From Phoronis ovalis (Eukaryota; Phoronida; Phoronidae): DNA of 13,891 nt. A program made the position numbers and the translations under genes. Below, piece after piece: positions 1-9,472 of this stretch (positions within the stretch are counted from its first letter, which is position 1; the number at the start of each line of letters is the position of its first letter). The DNA lies in assembly GCA_028565635.1 (NCBI GenBank), contig JAOXYB010035450.1:1-13891 (forward strand). The letters run 5' to 3'. The notes under the pieces are model-generated. The model saw only the letters and a list, made by a program, of their open reading frames with translations, was not told the origin of the DNA and did no database searches.

Positions 1-177
1 TATTATTAATCTTTGCACTTGCACTTTACTATTGTAACACAAGGGCTTAATGCCTATGTTATTTATTAAATATATATTATAATTATTATATATCTATATG
101 GAAGCGAGCATTTGGTCTGCTAAGTCATAGTCAGTAGGGTCATGGCCCAGATAGTGTTAAAACCAGTAGAAGTTGGC

Positions 178-502
178 CTCTTGCAAAAACACTCCCCGTG
201 TGTCAAAAAATTGAATAAATTTAAACCAAAATTGTTGTCTTGTTTATCTCCGACACTCATTCTTGTGTTATCTGCCACTTGAAGCATGATTAGTACACCT
301 CAAGGTGACTTTTAACCAAATAAAGACTGCAGATGGAAATTTCATGTTAGTCTGAGTGGTAGTGGGTTTGTATGCTAAAAGTCACTTTGGGGAGTAATCA
401 AGCTTCAGGTGGCAGACAACACAAGAAGGAGTTTCAGAGATAAACATGACAACAATTTTGGATTGAATTTTTTGACATACGGTGAGTGTTTTTGCAAGAG
501 AA
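178..502. repeat. Inverted repeat with arms of about 130 bases (foldback element)
   Basis: The left arm (about 178-315) and right arm (about 374-502) are reverse complements of each other at roughly 85% identity by eye. A gap of about 10 bases lies in the middle, and the loop is about 58 bases. Matching blocks include GTGTTTTTGCAAGAG at the outer ends, ACAACAATTTTGG in the middle and TAAAAGTCAC at the inner ends. This is the structure of a foldback or MITE-like element, or of an inverted duplication. No transposase is present. I could not confirm a target-site duplication. Confidence 0.8.
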
Positions 503-616
503 GCAGCAAGCATTGCCTTTTGCCGACCATTTCTATGGATTGTTTTTTAATTTTGTTTCGTCGACGTTTTTTTTGGTTGTCTATTTTTCTTGTTAAGTGC
601 AAGCAGCAAACATTGG
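501..616 (+). repeat. Short direct repeat pair, 100-base offset
   Basis: AAGCAGCAAGCATTG at 501-515 recurs as AAGCAGCAAACATTG at 601-615, exactly 100 bases later with one mismatch. A weaker GCGAGCATT copy follows at 630. The pair lies next to the outer end of the right inverted-repeat arm and may belong to the same repeat unit. Confidence 0.45.
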
Positions 617-644
617 CGATTTTTAAGTGCGAGCATTGTACCTT

Positions 645-664
645 GGGGGTATCACCTACCCCCC
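645..664. other. Small GC-rich hairpin
   Basis: GGGGGTA and TACCCCC form a perfect 7-base-pair stem around a 5-base loop (TCACC). It stands out in AT-rich surroundings. It has no T-run on either side and no adjacent gene that would suggest a function, so I record it only as structure, possibly an edge of a repeat. Confidence 0.4.
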
Positions 665-1242
665 TCATAAATAGTCTATGATAGTAATAATAATTAATAT
701 AGTCCCATTCTAGACTGTAGTGTTATAGTGCCACGGGATCTGCCATTCAAAGTTTTATATATCCTAGCGCATTATATTACAACTTTACGACGAGTTACCA
801 CAAGTCAAAGCTGTACACAAGGAGTGTTTTGCCTCAAAATATTTACAGAACGATTTTGACCATGTCCATTAACATGGGCATGGGTGCGTGCCACAGCTAG
901 GGTATACGGTATGTTTATTATCAATATTTAGCATCCCGGTTTAGCTTCGGTTACTTAGTGTGGATTAAGGAATTTGAAACCTTAACTTAGGCCCGGAACC
1001 TTAGACCTCAGAGCCCTACAAAGACTTACCAACTGACCTCCGATTCAGCACTTGAATACCAAGCAGATTTAATTGTTGTCAATCTGCCACAAACAGTAAT
1101 AAGCTAAAAACCCTTCCATAAGCATTCAGGGCAGAAATCATAATTTTTATGTAATTCAACATTGCATTAAATATATACCCCATTATTGGGTTCTAAGATA
1201 AATATTATGTGCAGTCTGTTCATCTTTGTTTTTTTTTTTCAG

Positions 1243-1355
1243 CTAAGATGACTACCTCTTGTCAACAAGTAAGACATTGGTTATCCTCTCGCTGTGTTCA
1301 AGTCCCAGATGATTGGTTAGAAGCCTGCATTGAATGGATTCAGGAAGAAAATCAG
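1243..1355 (+). CDS. RMI1: RMI1 first coding exon (5'UTR tail plus residues 1-36)
   Basis: A T-run ending in CAG at 1240-1242 is the acceptor. Five untranslated bases precede ATG at 1248, and the exon ends in CAG before GTATAT. It encodes the start of the N-terminal three-helix domain, with the diagnostic WLEACIEWIQEEN. Confidence 0.93.
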
Positions 1356-4300
1356 GTATATGTGGATATTTACTGCTTACTATATTTATTAAATGAAAAC
1401 TTTAACATATTTTATATGACAGTATTGAGATAGTTTTCAATCTCCCATTAAACGTCCATGACGTAGTCTTGCTGTGAACAGTTTTACAAAACACAAATTA
1501 AATATCCAATAACAAGAACACAGAATATCAGGCCTTTTTAGAAATAGTATAAAAAATTAAGGCACTTATCCATAGAATTACATTTTAGGGTAAACCGCTG
1601 TCATTGAGCCAGCTTCAAGCTGAAGTTTATGACCAATGGCTGATTGCTGATCTCCATATTCTAGAAAGTTCCACGTTACCACCAAATCTGACACGAACTG
1701 AAAAGTGTATCATAAATGGAAATCACTGTTTGCAGGTACTAAAATCATTTTTTGGAAAATCTTTATTGTTGGTATAAAATGGTAACAATTTTCAGTGTAG
1801 TGTTTCAGTTGCTTTAGCACTGATAAGCATTGATATACCACATTCCCATTGACTGTTCCAGTATTTTGCATTAGGTTACACAAAGTGTAAAGGTTACAGT
1901 AATTAACGAGTCTTAATAAAATACAGCAGTCAAACTGGTTACACTATGTTGTTTCTATCTTAATATTTTTTGCTTTAGATTGATTCCTTGGTGGATGTTA
2001 GCAGTCCATTTTATTCTCAGTTTCAAAAGGTTTATGGGACCGAAAATGAAAATGCCACAGTATCAGCTACACAGCGAGAAGAAAACTGGGTAATTTTTTG
2101 TAGATGTTGGTAATAGCTGATTTGTTGCCTAGTATCCATTGTCTAGAGCAAAACTCATAGCCATGTTAGTTTTAACCTGATGAACCCATGTTATCCATGT
2201 TATGTGATTTCTTGTCAGAATAGACTGTTTGCATATATATACCTAATGGTGCCACTGGTTGTAGCTGCAAACATTCCAACAAAAAGCATGTTTTATCGCT
2301 GAACAAGGACACAGTTTCTCGCATGCTGAGTTGCTGACACGATTAATTCACAAAACCAGCGTGCTGGGAACATTTGGGTTCACAACTGCTGACTCCTTCA
2401 ACTGTATGCAACTATTCCATTAAGATATGTTTACAAGCTATCTGCTGAATGAAAACATCTGATTCTTATTTCTCAAATCAATCTAAGCCTTTGGGCATTT
2501 TCAGCAGAGATTGTTTAATAAACAGCTTGTCAGTGATACCTTAAAATGCAGCTTTTATCTGTTTCAGTGGGAGCCAAAAGCTAGTCGTATGCTCATGTTG
2601 CAGTTAACTGATGGTGTCCAATCCATTCAGGGTATGGAATACCAGACAATCTTGTCTCTGAATATAAGCACTAAGCCAGGAACTAAGGTGCCGTATACTA
2701 ATGTGTTATCAGTGTGTGGAATACTTTATATCTACATGTACCGTACGTCACATTGAGCTAGGATTTAAATATCTTTAAACCTTGCTGTAGGAGTAGAATG
2801 TATCTAAGAACACAAATATTTCAATTTGTGTGTTTATTTGTAACTTTGTGGTGGTCTTGTTCAAAGTACAATTTACTTGCTCTGAGAAAATATGTGTTTT
2901 GTATCATTATGCACGCAGTAGCAAGTATTGTCTAAATACATTATCTGTAAGCGTGGAGGTATCCTATTTACCCTCTTTTAGAATTTGACAGGGGGCATAA
3001 TTGCCTTGGACTGTTTTACATAATGATTGTGAAGGAAATTCTAACATTGTGTCATGAAAGTTTGAAAATTGATAAAAATATTTTATATTACTATGCTATT
3101 GATTTTTAGGTCTTAATAAAGGGCCCAGTTACTAGTCGTCTAGGTGTTTTGATGTTAACCAGTAAGAATGTTCAAGTCTTAGGTGGCGAAGTCGAATCAC
3201 TAATGGAAGAAAACAGTCAGAGGAAACTTCTAGCTAGAGCCTTGTAAAAGTTTTATATCAATTTCAAAAATTTATCGTTCAGTTTACATCTTCTCTGAAT
3301 TGTGTTTTACACGAAAACCCAGTTTTTACAATCTGATTATTATGGTATTTTGCAGTTACATACAAGGAAGCTGTTGCAACTATTGCTTCTGCAACTTATT
3401 TTTCAACTGGAGTATTACTAACTTTGCTTTCTGTTTTGCCTTTCCGTGTCCTTTTTGTTATTTATTTCAACAAATTTAAAACATGCCTAATGTAAAATGC
3501 ATACTGACAAAGAGTTAACATTGCACTAAAAGTTTTGTGATTGAATTTTGAAATGTAAAATAAATAGACAATATAACTACAAATCAGAAACAAAAGTTTC
3601 TTTTTGAGCTGTAAAATATTTCACCAAACTACACAGTTTAAAACTGTTGTCTACTAATTACCGTGTCACATTCTGTATTCTTTTATCATTATTTTTTATT
3701 GTAGACATCGAGAAGATTTAGTGAAAGCCAGTGCTAGAGATAACAATGAACTTCCGGTGCCACCAAATATTACTAGTGCAAATAATACTCAACAAAACAC
3801 CAATGGAAACAATGCCAATGAACAAGGTACGTATAGAATACAAAAGTGCTATTTTATTTATTTATAGTTATATTTATAGAGGGTAGTCCCTTCAGTCACA
3901 GCACTGCTTTTCAATGGTGCCCTCTTTAAGATGCAGTAACATCATGCAAATCATAATTGATATACAAATACAAAGTACAAATACAAATGTATAGTACAAA
4001 AAATCTAAAATTGTAAAATACATGTAAAGACTTGTTTGGAAATTAGCACCCTTTTGTCCCATGACGGTTATAAGATGAGATTTGTTTAGACAAAAAAACA
4101 CTACAAGACTATGACATAAAGTGAATATCAATTAACATTATATAAAATAGATCATGCCAAAGACAGGTGTTAAAGAGAGGTAAACTTCAATGTTAGATAA
4201 GATTGAAATTTCTTAATCACAGTATACCATTTATGTTGAAGGGTTTATGAGTTAAGGATATAATCGCTGTTTAGTCTTCTGTTGCAAGTTGGAGGCTCAT

Positions 4301-7300
4301 TCTTAGCAGCATGTGTCCACCATTGCTTTCAGTAGACATTGTCTTAAGACAGGCCAATCTGCCACTCAAAAAATTGCCAACTTGATAGATATGGACTGTA
4401 GCAATAATGATGAAACTTCACTACAGATTTTACCTTTACAATTTTGATACATCAGACCACACTTTATTTCAATAAGCAGTATGTCGCTTTGAGCACACGG
4501 GTTTGTATTATAAAAGTAATAGTTATAATTGTATATTTTATTTCAGAAATGATGGACTCAGTTGATGATTTATTTGATCAATTGCATGAAGATGAATTAC
4601 AGGCAATGGAAGAAGAGGTTTAAATTGTTCATTACTTCTTGCTGCTCATATTTTTATGACCTTAGATTTCAACAGTGATGTTAAGTAAAGGCAAATTCTG
4701 TGAATACCATACTTTCTCAAATAATCACCCTAGGTGTCACTTTTAAAGGAGTGATTATTCATAGAGGGCTATCATTAGGGGGGGGGGTTCATGATAGTTT
4801 ACTTAAGGTTAACTTTATACTTTAAACTTATCCATAATTAATGCGAACATTTCTTTGAGATAATAAATATATAGGTTTATTTCATTTTCTTCAACAGTAG
4901 ATTAAAAATGTTAAGGGTTCATATTTTCAATCAGTTTTGGCATTTGTAAGAAAGGACTTGTATATTCTAAGCTTGTTGAAATCTTACTTTTCAAGATATT
5001 CACATGAATCAAAACTAAGGTTTTAACTAGTGGTTAGACCAATGCCCCTTTGTCCGGCGCAACCATTTTTAACTTGGTAGTCTATTGTCAGTTATGGCCC
5101 CCACGTTAATTTAAGATCTCTTCTAGATGCCGCCTTGCGAACATTATTAGAGGTGATTATTTTAGTTATTAATTCTGACAAGTATTTGAAAAAGTGCAGT
5201 AAATATAAATAGGCTGTGTTGCTGTTACAAAGAAATAATGTAGAAGGGATTTTCTCATACAAATTTTGTTCCACATTTTTGTAAAAATAACATATAGTAT
5301 GATAGTCTTGTAATTAAAAAAAATAATCTTATTCTTCATAGTGGGAAGATGACCTGAATGACGATGAGCTACTTGAGCATGTAGAAATGCAAGAAATGTT
5401 ATCGCAACAAACTACTAATACTTTGAATGGTGCTAGCAGCTTACAAGATGTGCATCAAAATAGTGCTGGAAACTATTTACCTTCTACTACCAGAGTAAAA
5501 ACAGATTCTGTTCAAACAACCAGATCATGGTCTGGATCATCTGGCTGCACATCTTCAAAAAACAAAATTCTGTGTACTCAAACAACATTTCCAAGTGGAA
5601 ACAAAGAAGTAGGAGGAGGAGAAACTATTAGTAATAATGGTAATTCTAGAAACCAAAATGCCAAATACCAAGGTATTAGCTCTAATACATTATACAGAAG
5701 GACTAATAGTGTTACAGGAAATGTTGAGTATAAACCTATTAAACAACAAGTCAGTGTTTACGAAAATGGTATATCATACCCAAAACCCAAGCAACCTCGA
5801 CTTGATAGATGCATTTCAACAGGAAATACAGGTTCGGGAGATACTGCTTCAAATGTAAAGCACTCGGATAATATAGTGAATAAGGCTGCAATTGTATCTT
5901 CAGCTTTTATAGACTTAACAGATGACCTCGACGATGACCTGTTTCAAGAGAATCTGGCTACAACTTCTACTCTCGCCGTAAACAGTTTTAATAATCCTTG
6001 TCACAGTGCTGGTCAAGATTTAACGAAATCAAACTTGGGTATCATAAAGGGACATGTAGCATCACATTTACATAAGAATTCTGTTGGTTTATTGTCAGAG
6101 TGTCAATTTCGCAAGGCTGAAGTTAGGCTTGACTCTCGACCCTTTACATACTTGAGCAAAATTGTGGCTGTTCTTCCCTGTGTGCAACTAACAACAGTGA
6201 GAGTTAAGGTAATATTATATAGTTTTATTTTCACCCAGTGCTAAAAAACGTTTATGCTCATCAAATGCATGTAACTTAAAATCTGTAAATATTCTTAATT
6301 CCTCATTCGTTGATTTAAATGTCAGTAATTATCACTCAACAGGATGTATTTGGACTTTTTGTTTTTCCTGAAGAGAAGCAGGCTGGCAATCATAATTTCA
6401 TGTGAACCAGTATTGTATGGGTCTTACTTTTTGCAGTTTTCATCATCAGTACTTAAATCAAAGCAGCGGGACTGACTTTGAAACTTATTCGATGTTATGT
6501 CTGAGATTGTGGTACACTTCTGATTAAATGTAGATCAGGTTTAGACTTAAGATGGATGAATACAGGTCATAAGAAACTGGTTTAAAATTTTGCACTGTAG
6601 TATGTACCAGATGCTTCTGCTTTTTCCAAATTATGTGAAGGTGATATCATAGACCAAGACAAAGTATAGTGGATGATGTGTCAGAAGAGTAACATTTCAA
6701 TGCATACTATGATAAAACTGATCATTTCAGGCATATATATCCACTCTTGTTAGTAAACTGGAACACTCTAACCATACCGCTTGGTCTTTGGTTGTCAAAA
6801 TAAATGATGGCTCAGCCGCTATTGATGTGGACATTGCCAACGAGGTAAAAAGGGTACCACTATTTTCAATTTTAATATTTTTGGTAAAATGTTCATATGG
6901 TTAATCTAGCTTATACTTCTGTCATCTAAATTTCTGTAGCATAGATGTGTGCCTCCATTGGGATACTAAGGGTATCATGTATAGGTAATTATCCATAAAA
7001 ATATAGAATGATGTTAAACCTCAAAGTATTGCCTCTCTGTGTTGTGCTACTAACCCTTATCTTGTATAGGGTTATTAATCTAAGGAGAATTTTCAAAATG
7101 ATTTGGTCTGTGCTAGGTTCTCCCTGAAAAATATATTTCGAAACAAGAAATATATTAAAATACATGCATAACTCTAGCACCATAGTTCGTAACATTTTGG
7201 CTTGAAGAAATGCATGTTATTATGAGGTAATTTTTTTCTTTCAGTTATTGTGCAAAATTATTGGATTCTCAGCACAGGAATGTAAGGTAAGGCTAATTAT

Positions 7301-8662
7301 CATGGACTCATGTTTTCTTATATGTGTATGATGCAACCTGCTGATGGACTAATGTTATTTTATATGTCACAACATTCTAAATACGTTTGTTGCAAACAAC
7401 TTGTATTATACTGATATAATAGCCAAAATTAATTCATAGGGAGAATTTTAACTATCGACAAAGCATGGTTTTGTGCAAACTTGGCAGCTATACATGTAGA
7501 AATTTGTGGAAAAGCCAGACTAAAAAGAAACTGTTTAACAGGCACAACTGTTTCAAATTTTGGCATTTCTACTTTTGTTATTTTTTTAAATAAATGTTTC
7601 GCCCGCTAAACATTTTTTTTTAAATTGAAAAAACACCCTGCTTTAAGGAAAAATTATCTTTTTGATGTGGCCTAAGGCACCATTTACAAAAATCAACTCT
7701 AATTTTACATTTCTTTTTCTATGTGTTTGCTCAGTAAGTAGCCATGTGATGTGAAATGTTAACATTTTGGACTAAATTGCAGATGATGAAGATAAAAGCA
7801 CAGAAAGGAGACAAGATAACAAGAGAGAGATTAACAAAGGTAAATTTCTGAATTATTACATTTAAGTTAACGTTTTTTCAGAAGTGATAAGTTGATCAGT
7901 CAACTCAGTTCTCGCTTTCCATGGCTATTCCATCAGTCTGTTTACCCAGTACTACATGTTTAGTATTACTTACAAATTACCATTCAACATCTGGTATCTG
8001 AGTATAAAATTTAGGTAACATAATTGTAAAGAAAATTATTAAGTCAATGTATTCTACTGTACGTAATATGAACTTGAAAGTTTTTGAACATTTATAACAC
8101 TTATTTCTGATGTTGAAGATTTATCAAGGGATATCTGCTGAATGTGTGGCTGTTTTCATGTTGAGCATCAGAGGGAGGGATTGTGAACAAGCATTCCTGC
8201 TAGGCCTTTATTGTCTTTCATAAGACAGAAATGCTGTGATGAAGATATAGCTTATCTTTGGATTTCCTGTACTAAGAATTGATGTCTATTGCCCAATTGC
8301 ACAGAAGTTTCCATGTGCATGTGCTACTTGATGTTTGTTGCATTCCGTGCTACATTTTTTTAAAAACAATTTTGATATAAATTCATATCGAAAATTAAAA
8401 AGATAAGTATTTTTTTTTGAGAAACCCTGAATTAAACCGCCATATAAGTGTTGTATAGATAAGTATTCATATTGTACATTGCTTATAAGTAAATTTATTT
8501 TACGAATAGGGCATGAAGTATTGCCAAGATTTCCTTGTTCAGTTGTCAACCATCATGGTTCTTGAGCTGTCACCACAGAGAATTCGACCGTGCATCATAG
8601 ATCTATGTGATGTAACCATTTATGATGTGAAGATGCTTCAAAGTAGAGTTCTTAAAGCATGA
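1248..8662 (+). CDS. RMI1: RecQ-mediated genome instability protein 1 (RMI1), 12 coding exons
   Basis: RMI1 is the OB-fold scaffold of the nuclear BLM-TOP3A-RMI1-RMI2 dissolvasome; it stabilises the TOP3 gate and promotes non-crossover dissolution of double Holliday junctions. Coding exons are 1248-1355, 1589-1735, 1979-2089, 2568-2687, 3110-3243, 3705-3826, 4547-4617, 5342-6208, 6731-6844, 7245-7286, 7783-7839 and 8510-8662. All have AG/GT borders and compatible phases, giving 681 residues (human RMI1 is about 625). Recognised family blocks are DDWLEACIEWIQEEN (22-36), the OB1 block SRMLMLQLTDG (128-138) with QGMEYQ and LGGEVESL, and the OB2 block VVKINDGSAAIDVDI (581-595). The linker between OB1 and OB2 is acidic (248-287), then rich in N, S, T and Q. 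The start has A at -3 and matches the human N-terminus in length. An upstream in-frame ATG at 1209 lies inside the intron polypyrimidine stretch and is rejected. Splicing is inferred, not observed. Confidence 0.95.
1589..1735 (+). CDS. RMI1: RMI1 coding exon 2 (residues 37-85)
   Basis: The acceptor is TTTTAG and the donor GTACTA, phase 0 on both sides. It encodes LSLSQLQAEVYDQWLIADL, matching the human block ending in EQWLLTDL, and leads into the first OB strand. Confidence 0.92.
1979..2089 (+). CDS. RMI1: RMI1 coding exon 3 (residues 86-122, OB1 insertion loop)
   Basis: The acceptor is GCTTTAG and the donor GTAATT, phase 0. It opens with IDSLVDVSSPFYSQFQK, matching human INSLVDVSQPAYSQIQK. 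It then diverges through the segment that in human RMI1 forms the loop inserted into the TOP3A gate. Splicing to exon 4 gives two adjacent tryptophans (122-123) where human has one. Confidence 0.9.
2568..2687 (+). CDS. RMI1: RMI1 coding exon 4 (residues 123-162, OB1 core)
   Basis: The acceptor is GTTTCAG. The donor is a weaker GTGCCG after AAG, chosen because phase and protein alignment continue exactly into VLIKG of the next exon. It carries ASRMLMLQLTDG and IQGMEYQ, near-identical to human RMI1. Confidence 0.93.
3110..3243 (+). CDS. RMI1: RMI1 coding exon 5 (residues 163-207, end of OB1)
   Basis: The acceptor is TTTTTAG and the donor GTAAAA. The exon ends with two bases of a leucine codon completed by exon 6. 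It encodes RLGVLMLTSKNVQVLGGEVE, aligning with human RLGVLLLKPENVKVLGGEVD. Confidence 0.93.
3705..3826 (+). CDS. RMI1: RMI1 coding exon 6 (residues 207-248, start of linker)
   Basis: The acceptor is ATTGTAG and the donor GTACGT. The first base completes Leu207 and the last base starts Glu248. After HREDLVKASA the protein becomes asparagine-rich and low in complexity, consistent with leaving the OB fold. Family conservation is weak here; the exon is supported by phase and an open frame. Confidence 0.85.
3827..4546 (+). other. RMI1 intron 6, with TACAAA microrepeat
   Basis: This is 720 bases with no coding potential I can support. It includes a run of TACAAA words at 3963-4000, with TACAAATACAAA twice, one base apart. 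The run is flanked by more complex sequence that could be an old retroelement remnant, but I cannot identify a family. Confidence 0.5.
4547..4617 (+). CDS. RMI1: RMI1 coding exon 7 (residues 248-271, acidic)
   Basis: The acceptor is ATTTCAG. The donor is a weak GTTTAA, which would give an in-frame stop if unspliced. It encodes an acidic amphipathic stretch including DSVDDLFDQLHEDELQAM. It sits where human RMI1 has an acidic segment thought to contact RPA, but the sequence match is compositional only. Confidence 0.82.
4618..5341 (+). other. RMI1 intron 7, with repeat-like insertion
   Basis: This is 724 bases. At 4719-4759 AATAATCAC and GTGATTATT face each other as a 9-base inverted repeat, followed by a run of ten G (4778-4787). 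GTGATTATT occurs again at 5154-5162. The pattern fits a degraded MITE-like element inside the intron, without an identified family. Confidence 0.4.
5342..6208 (+). CDS. RMI1: RMI1 large exon 8 (residues 272-560, linker and start of OB2)
   Basis: The acceptor is TTCATAG and the donor GTAATA, phase 0. This is the largest exon, 289 codons. It starts with the acidic WEDDLNDDELLEHVE, runs through polar N/S/T/Q-rich sequence with no predicted fold, and contains an IDLTDD motif at 461-466. It ends in RPFTYLSKIVA and TTVRVK, which align with the first strands of the human C-terminal OB2 domain (PFVYLSVLMA, TTVKVK). Confidence 0.93.
6731..6844 (+). CDS. RMI1: RMI1 coding exon 9 (residues 561-598, OB2 core)
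   Basis: The acceptor is TTTCAG and the donor GTAAAA, phase 0. It encodes TAWSLVVKINDGSAAIDVDI, aligned with human [20 protein letters not shown]. In the family this domain pairs with RMI2. Confidence 0.93.
7245..7286 (+). CDS. RMI1: RMI1 short exon 10 (residues 599-612)
   Basis: This is a 42-base exon between TTTCAG and GTAAGG, phase 0. It encodes LLCKIIGFSAQECK, which matches human ILTSLIGFSVPEMK in length and in the IGFS core. Confidence 0.92.
7783..7839 (+). CDS. RMI1: RMI1 short exon 11 (residues 613-631)
   Basis: This is a 57-base exon between TTGCAG and GTAAAT, phase 0, encoding a basic segment. It occupies the place of the human QSKKDP linker inside OB2. It is supported by splice sites, phase and position rather than by strong residue identity. 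Confidence 0.85.
8510..8662 (+). CDS. RMI1: RMI1 last coding exon 12 (residues 632-681 and stop)
   Basis: The acceptor is GAATAG and the stop is TGA at 8660-8662. It encodes MKYCQDFLVQLSTIMVLEL and a final helix, lining up with the human C-terminal helix region (CQRDLIDLCCLMTISF). It ends slightly differently from human, in VLKA. Confidence 0.92.
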   Translation, partial: GMKYCQDFLVQLSTIMVLELSPQRIRPCIIDLCDVTIYDVKMLQSRVLKA

Positions 8663-9459
8663 GAGACTGAACTCTAAATAGAACTGTGAACTAGTGGTAA
8701 ATTGATGATTACGGGTAGTTCTGAAATGAATTTATGCAATATTAGTGAAAGGAACCATTAACTTTTGAAACTATGGAAAGCTGAGCCACAGGTAGCTTGA
8801 GAAGTAACTTGCCTGTAAAGAATTAATTACAGAAATGTTTTATTTTGCTATTTCTAATAATCAATTTTGAGCATTACTGCATATAAAACTTGTATTTGAT
8901 GCATCACTTTCTGTTTAAAAATCAGGAGTTGCAAGGCAAGTCTAGTCAGTAACATAAGGTATTTATAGACTCTTATAATCAGTGTCCCTCTAATGGAAAA
9001 GAGAATTTCTTAAATTTAAAAATTTGTTTGGAAACAATAATGAACACAAGATCAAATTTTAAATTTGTTTAATTTTGTAAAGCATGAAGGTTCTGGTAAG
9101 TTGAAAACATAAAATGAGCACTGTATTAAGCATCGAGTTTAAAATTTGGCAGTAGGAGTTTTATACAGGGAAGATTGCCCGATCTTCAAGATGACAGTGA
9201 AATGTATAAAAGTCAGTTTATTTTCTTTGCTGGCACTTAAGTATATGCACCAGGTGTCATGGACTATTTCCTTATGTTGTTCTTAACAGTATTGTATTTT
9301 TTGCAGTGATTTGTCAAAATTGGTTAAGCAGTATTAACTGGCTGCTGTGTACGGGCTATTTACACAAAGTATGACAGTTCTACTTTGTCATGAAAGTGCA
9401 TAATTATATTTATATATGAGCATAAAACAGACAACTGCAGATTAGAACAATACCTCTTT

Positions 9460-9465
9460 AATAAA
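9460..9465 (+). terminator. Candidate RMI1 poly(A) signal
   Basis: This is the first AATAAA downstream of the RMI1 stop on the plus strand, implying a 3'UTR of about 0.8 kb. A weaker TATAAA variant lies at 8882. Use of the site is inferred. Confidence 0.5.
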
Positions 9466-9466
9466 A

Positions 9467-9472
9467 TTTATT
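9467..9472 (-). terminator. Opposed AATAAA on the minus strand
   Basis: TTTATT one base after the plus-strand signal gives AATAAA on the minus strand, so the two hexamers form a near palindrome. It could be a distal NUS1 poly(A) signal or a chance product of AT richness. Confidence 0.3.

Larger units (their letters stand above)
1..1242. other. Left non-coding flank and RMI1 5' region
   Basis: No coding exon can be supported here; the two roughly 90-codon open frames near 405-681 lie over one arm of an inverted repeat and look like chance frames. The stretch holds the inverted repeat at 178-502, a short GC hairpin at 645-664, and AT-rich sequence. Because RMI1 begins right after a splice acceptor at 1241-1242, this region should contain at least one non-coding RMI1 exon and the promoter. 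Candidate donors exist (for example GTATGT at 909 and GTGAGT at 482), but nothing in the sequence lets me choose between them. Confidence 0.6.
6209..8509 (+). other. RMI1 introns 8-11 (between exons)
   Basis: Introns 6209-6730, 6845-7244, 7287-7782 and 7840-8509 surround the three small OB2 exons. They are AT-rich and contain no supported gene or recognisable snoRNA. Intron 10 contains AAATGTTT and AAACATTT, a perfect 8-base stem with loop CGCCCGCT near 7592-7615, flanked by T runs. Confidence 0.5.

Noticed and set aside
405-681. Overlapping open frames of 87 and 90 codons on both strands
   Set aside because: They lie in an inverted-repeat arm and low-complexity sequence, have no recognisable protein features and no splice support.
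3892-4131. Minus-strand 79-codon frame with hydrophobic residues
   Set aside because: It lies wholly inside RMI1 intron 6 over a TACAAA microrepeat; its hydrophobicity follows from AT richness.
5637-5858. Second-frame open stretch inside RMI1 exon 8
   Set aside because: It is an alternate frame within a well-supported exon, with no independent evidence of dual coding.
7310-7365. Possible box C/D snoRNA in RMI1 intron 10 (ATGATG and CTGA words)
   Set aside because: The C and D boxes are only about 10 bases apart and there is no terminal stem.
8286-8549. Minus-strand 87-codon frame
   Set aside because: It overlaps the RMI1 exon 12 acceptor antisense and shows no family motif.
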